A stretch of 22,606 bases of DNA, from assembly GCA_036655975.1 (NCBI GenBank), contig JAVVPD010000035.1:1-22606 (forward strand). The letters run 5' to 3'. A program made the translations under genes and the position numbers. The notes beneath the pieces are model-generated. The model saw only the letters and a program-made list of their open reading frames with translations. It was not told where the DNA came from and did no database searches. Shown one piece after another: positions 22,530 through 22,606 of this stretch; within the stretch, counting starts at the first letter, position 1, and each line of letters opens with the position of its first letter. Source of the stretch: CASQEL01 sp036655975. Its GTDB lineage: Bacteria; Desulfobacterota; Desulfovibrionia; Desulfovibrionales; Desulfovibrionaceae.

Positions 22530-22606
22530 CTAGCGGCCTTTGGCTGCGCGCTTGGATGCCTTCAAGGGGTTAACCTTGGCGGCAGCAGCCTTTGTTTTGA
22601 TATGGG
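22530..22606 (-). CDS. C-terminal Lys/Ala-rich tail of an unidentified protein (partial)
   Basis: Reading the - strand, the frame that ends in TAG at 22532-22530 is open to the window edge and gives 24 residues ending VNPLKASKRAAKGR. Nine of the 24 residues are basic or histidine and eight are alanine, resembling the disordered basic tails of nucleic-acid-binding proteins. The frame is supported by the perfect terminator 33 nt downstream of its stop. The gene body is outside the window, so I cannot name it; a histone-like, ribosome-associated or RNA-binding protein is possible. Confidence 0.5.
   Translation of the reverse strand, partial: HIKTKAAAAKVNPLKASKRAAKGR

Noticed and set aside
1..22606. 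Search for CRISPR arrays, tRNAs, insertion sequences, toxin-antitoxin or defence islands
   Set aside because: No regularly spaced repeats, cloverleaf-like segments, transposase motifs or terminal inverted repeats with target duplications were seen. Genes are packed housekeeping and transport functions.

Overview
The window looks like chromosomal DNA from a Gram-negative anaerobe, most likely a member of the Desulfovibrionaceae (sulfate-reducer-like Desulfobacterota). This is an inference from four things: the glmM-galU pair, an outer-membrane FadL-type protein, the nitronate-monooxygenase-like flavoprotein with a C-terminal cysteine cluster, and mid-50s GC content judged by eye. No rRNA or other taxonomic marker is present. 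Almost everything is compact core metabolism and repair. I see no insertion sequence, phage gene, CRISPR array, tRNA or integration site, and no gap between genes exceeds 300 bp (the largest are 529-780 and 14673-14938).

Layout, left to right on the + strand: the 3' end of glmM (phosphoglucosamine mutase), galU (UDP-glucose pyrophosphorylase) behind a candidate sigma-70 promoter, an intrinsic terminator, priA (replication restart helicase), a nested-palindrome terminator, a FadL/TodX-type outer-membrane channel ending at a strong terminator, then a likely three-gene unit of phosphofructokinase, addA and addB. AddA carries a UvrD-type helicase plus a nuclease domain. AddB carries a nuclease domain with an Fe-S cysteine set. 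Next come a nitronate-monooxygenase-like flavoprotein, a 266-bp gap with two hairpins and a near-perfect AT-rich palindrome, a ClC-type chloride/proton antiporter, a low-specificity threonine aldolase behind a promoter and leader hairpin, and a molybdate ABC transporter in the order modB-modC-modA. A long palindrome separates modA from two genes on the - strand: a membrane-anchored metallophosphoesterase and, upstream of it and almost touching, an LeuT-fold sodium-dependent transporter. At the right edge is the Lys/Ala-rich C-terminal tail of one more - strand gene, followed by a symmetric terminator.

Functionally, glmM and galU supply sugar nucleotides for the envelope. PriA and AddAB would act together in double-strand break repair and fork restart. 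ModBCA imports molybdate or tungstate for the molybdo- and tungsto-enzymes typical of anaerobes. I did not find a convincing undescribed multigene system. The best leads are regulatory or structural: the palindrome in the ClC leader, the promoter-hairpin-RBS arrangement before ltaE, the G9 tract in the outer-membrane protein gene, the cysteine cluster in the flavoprotein, and the pfk-addA-addB linkage.
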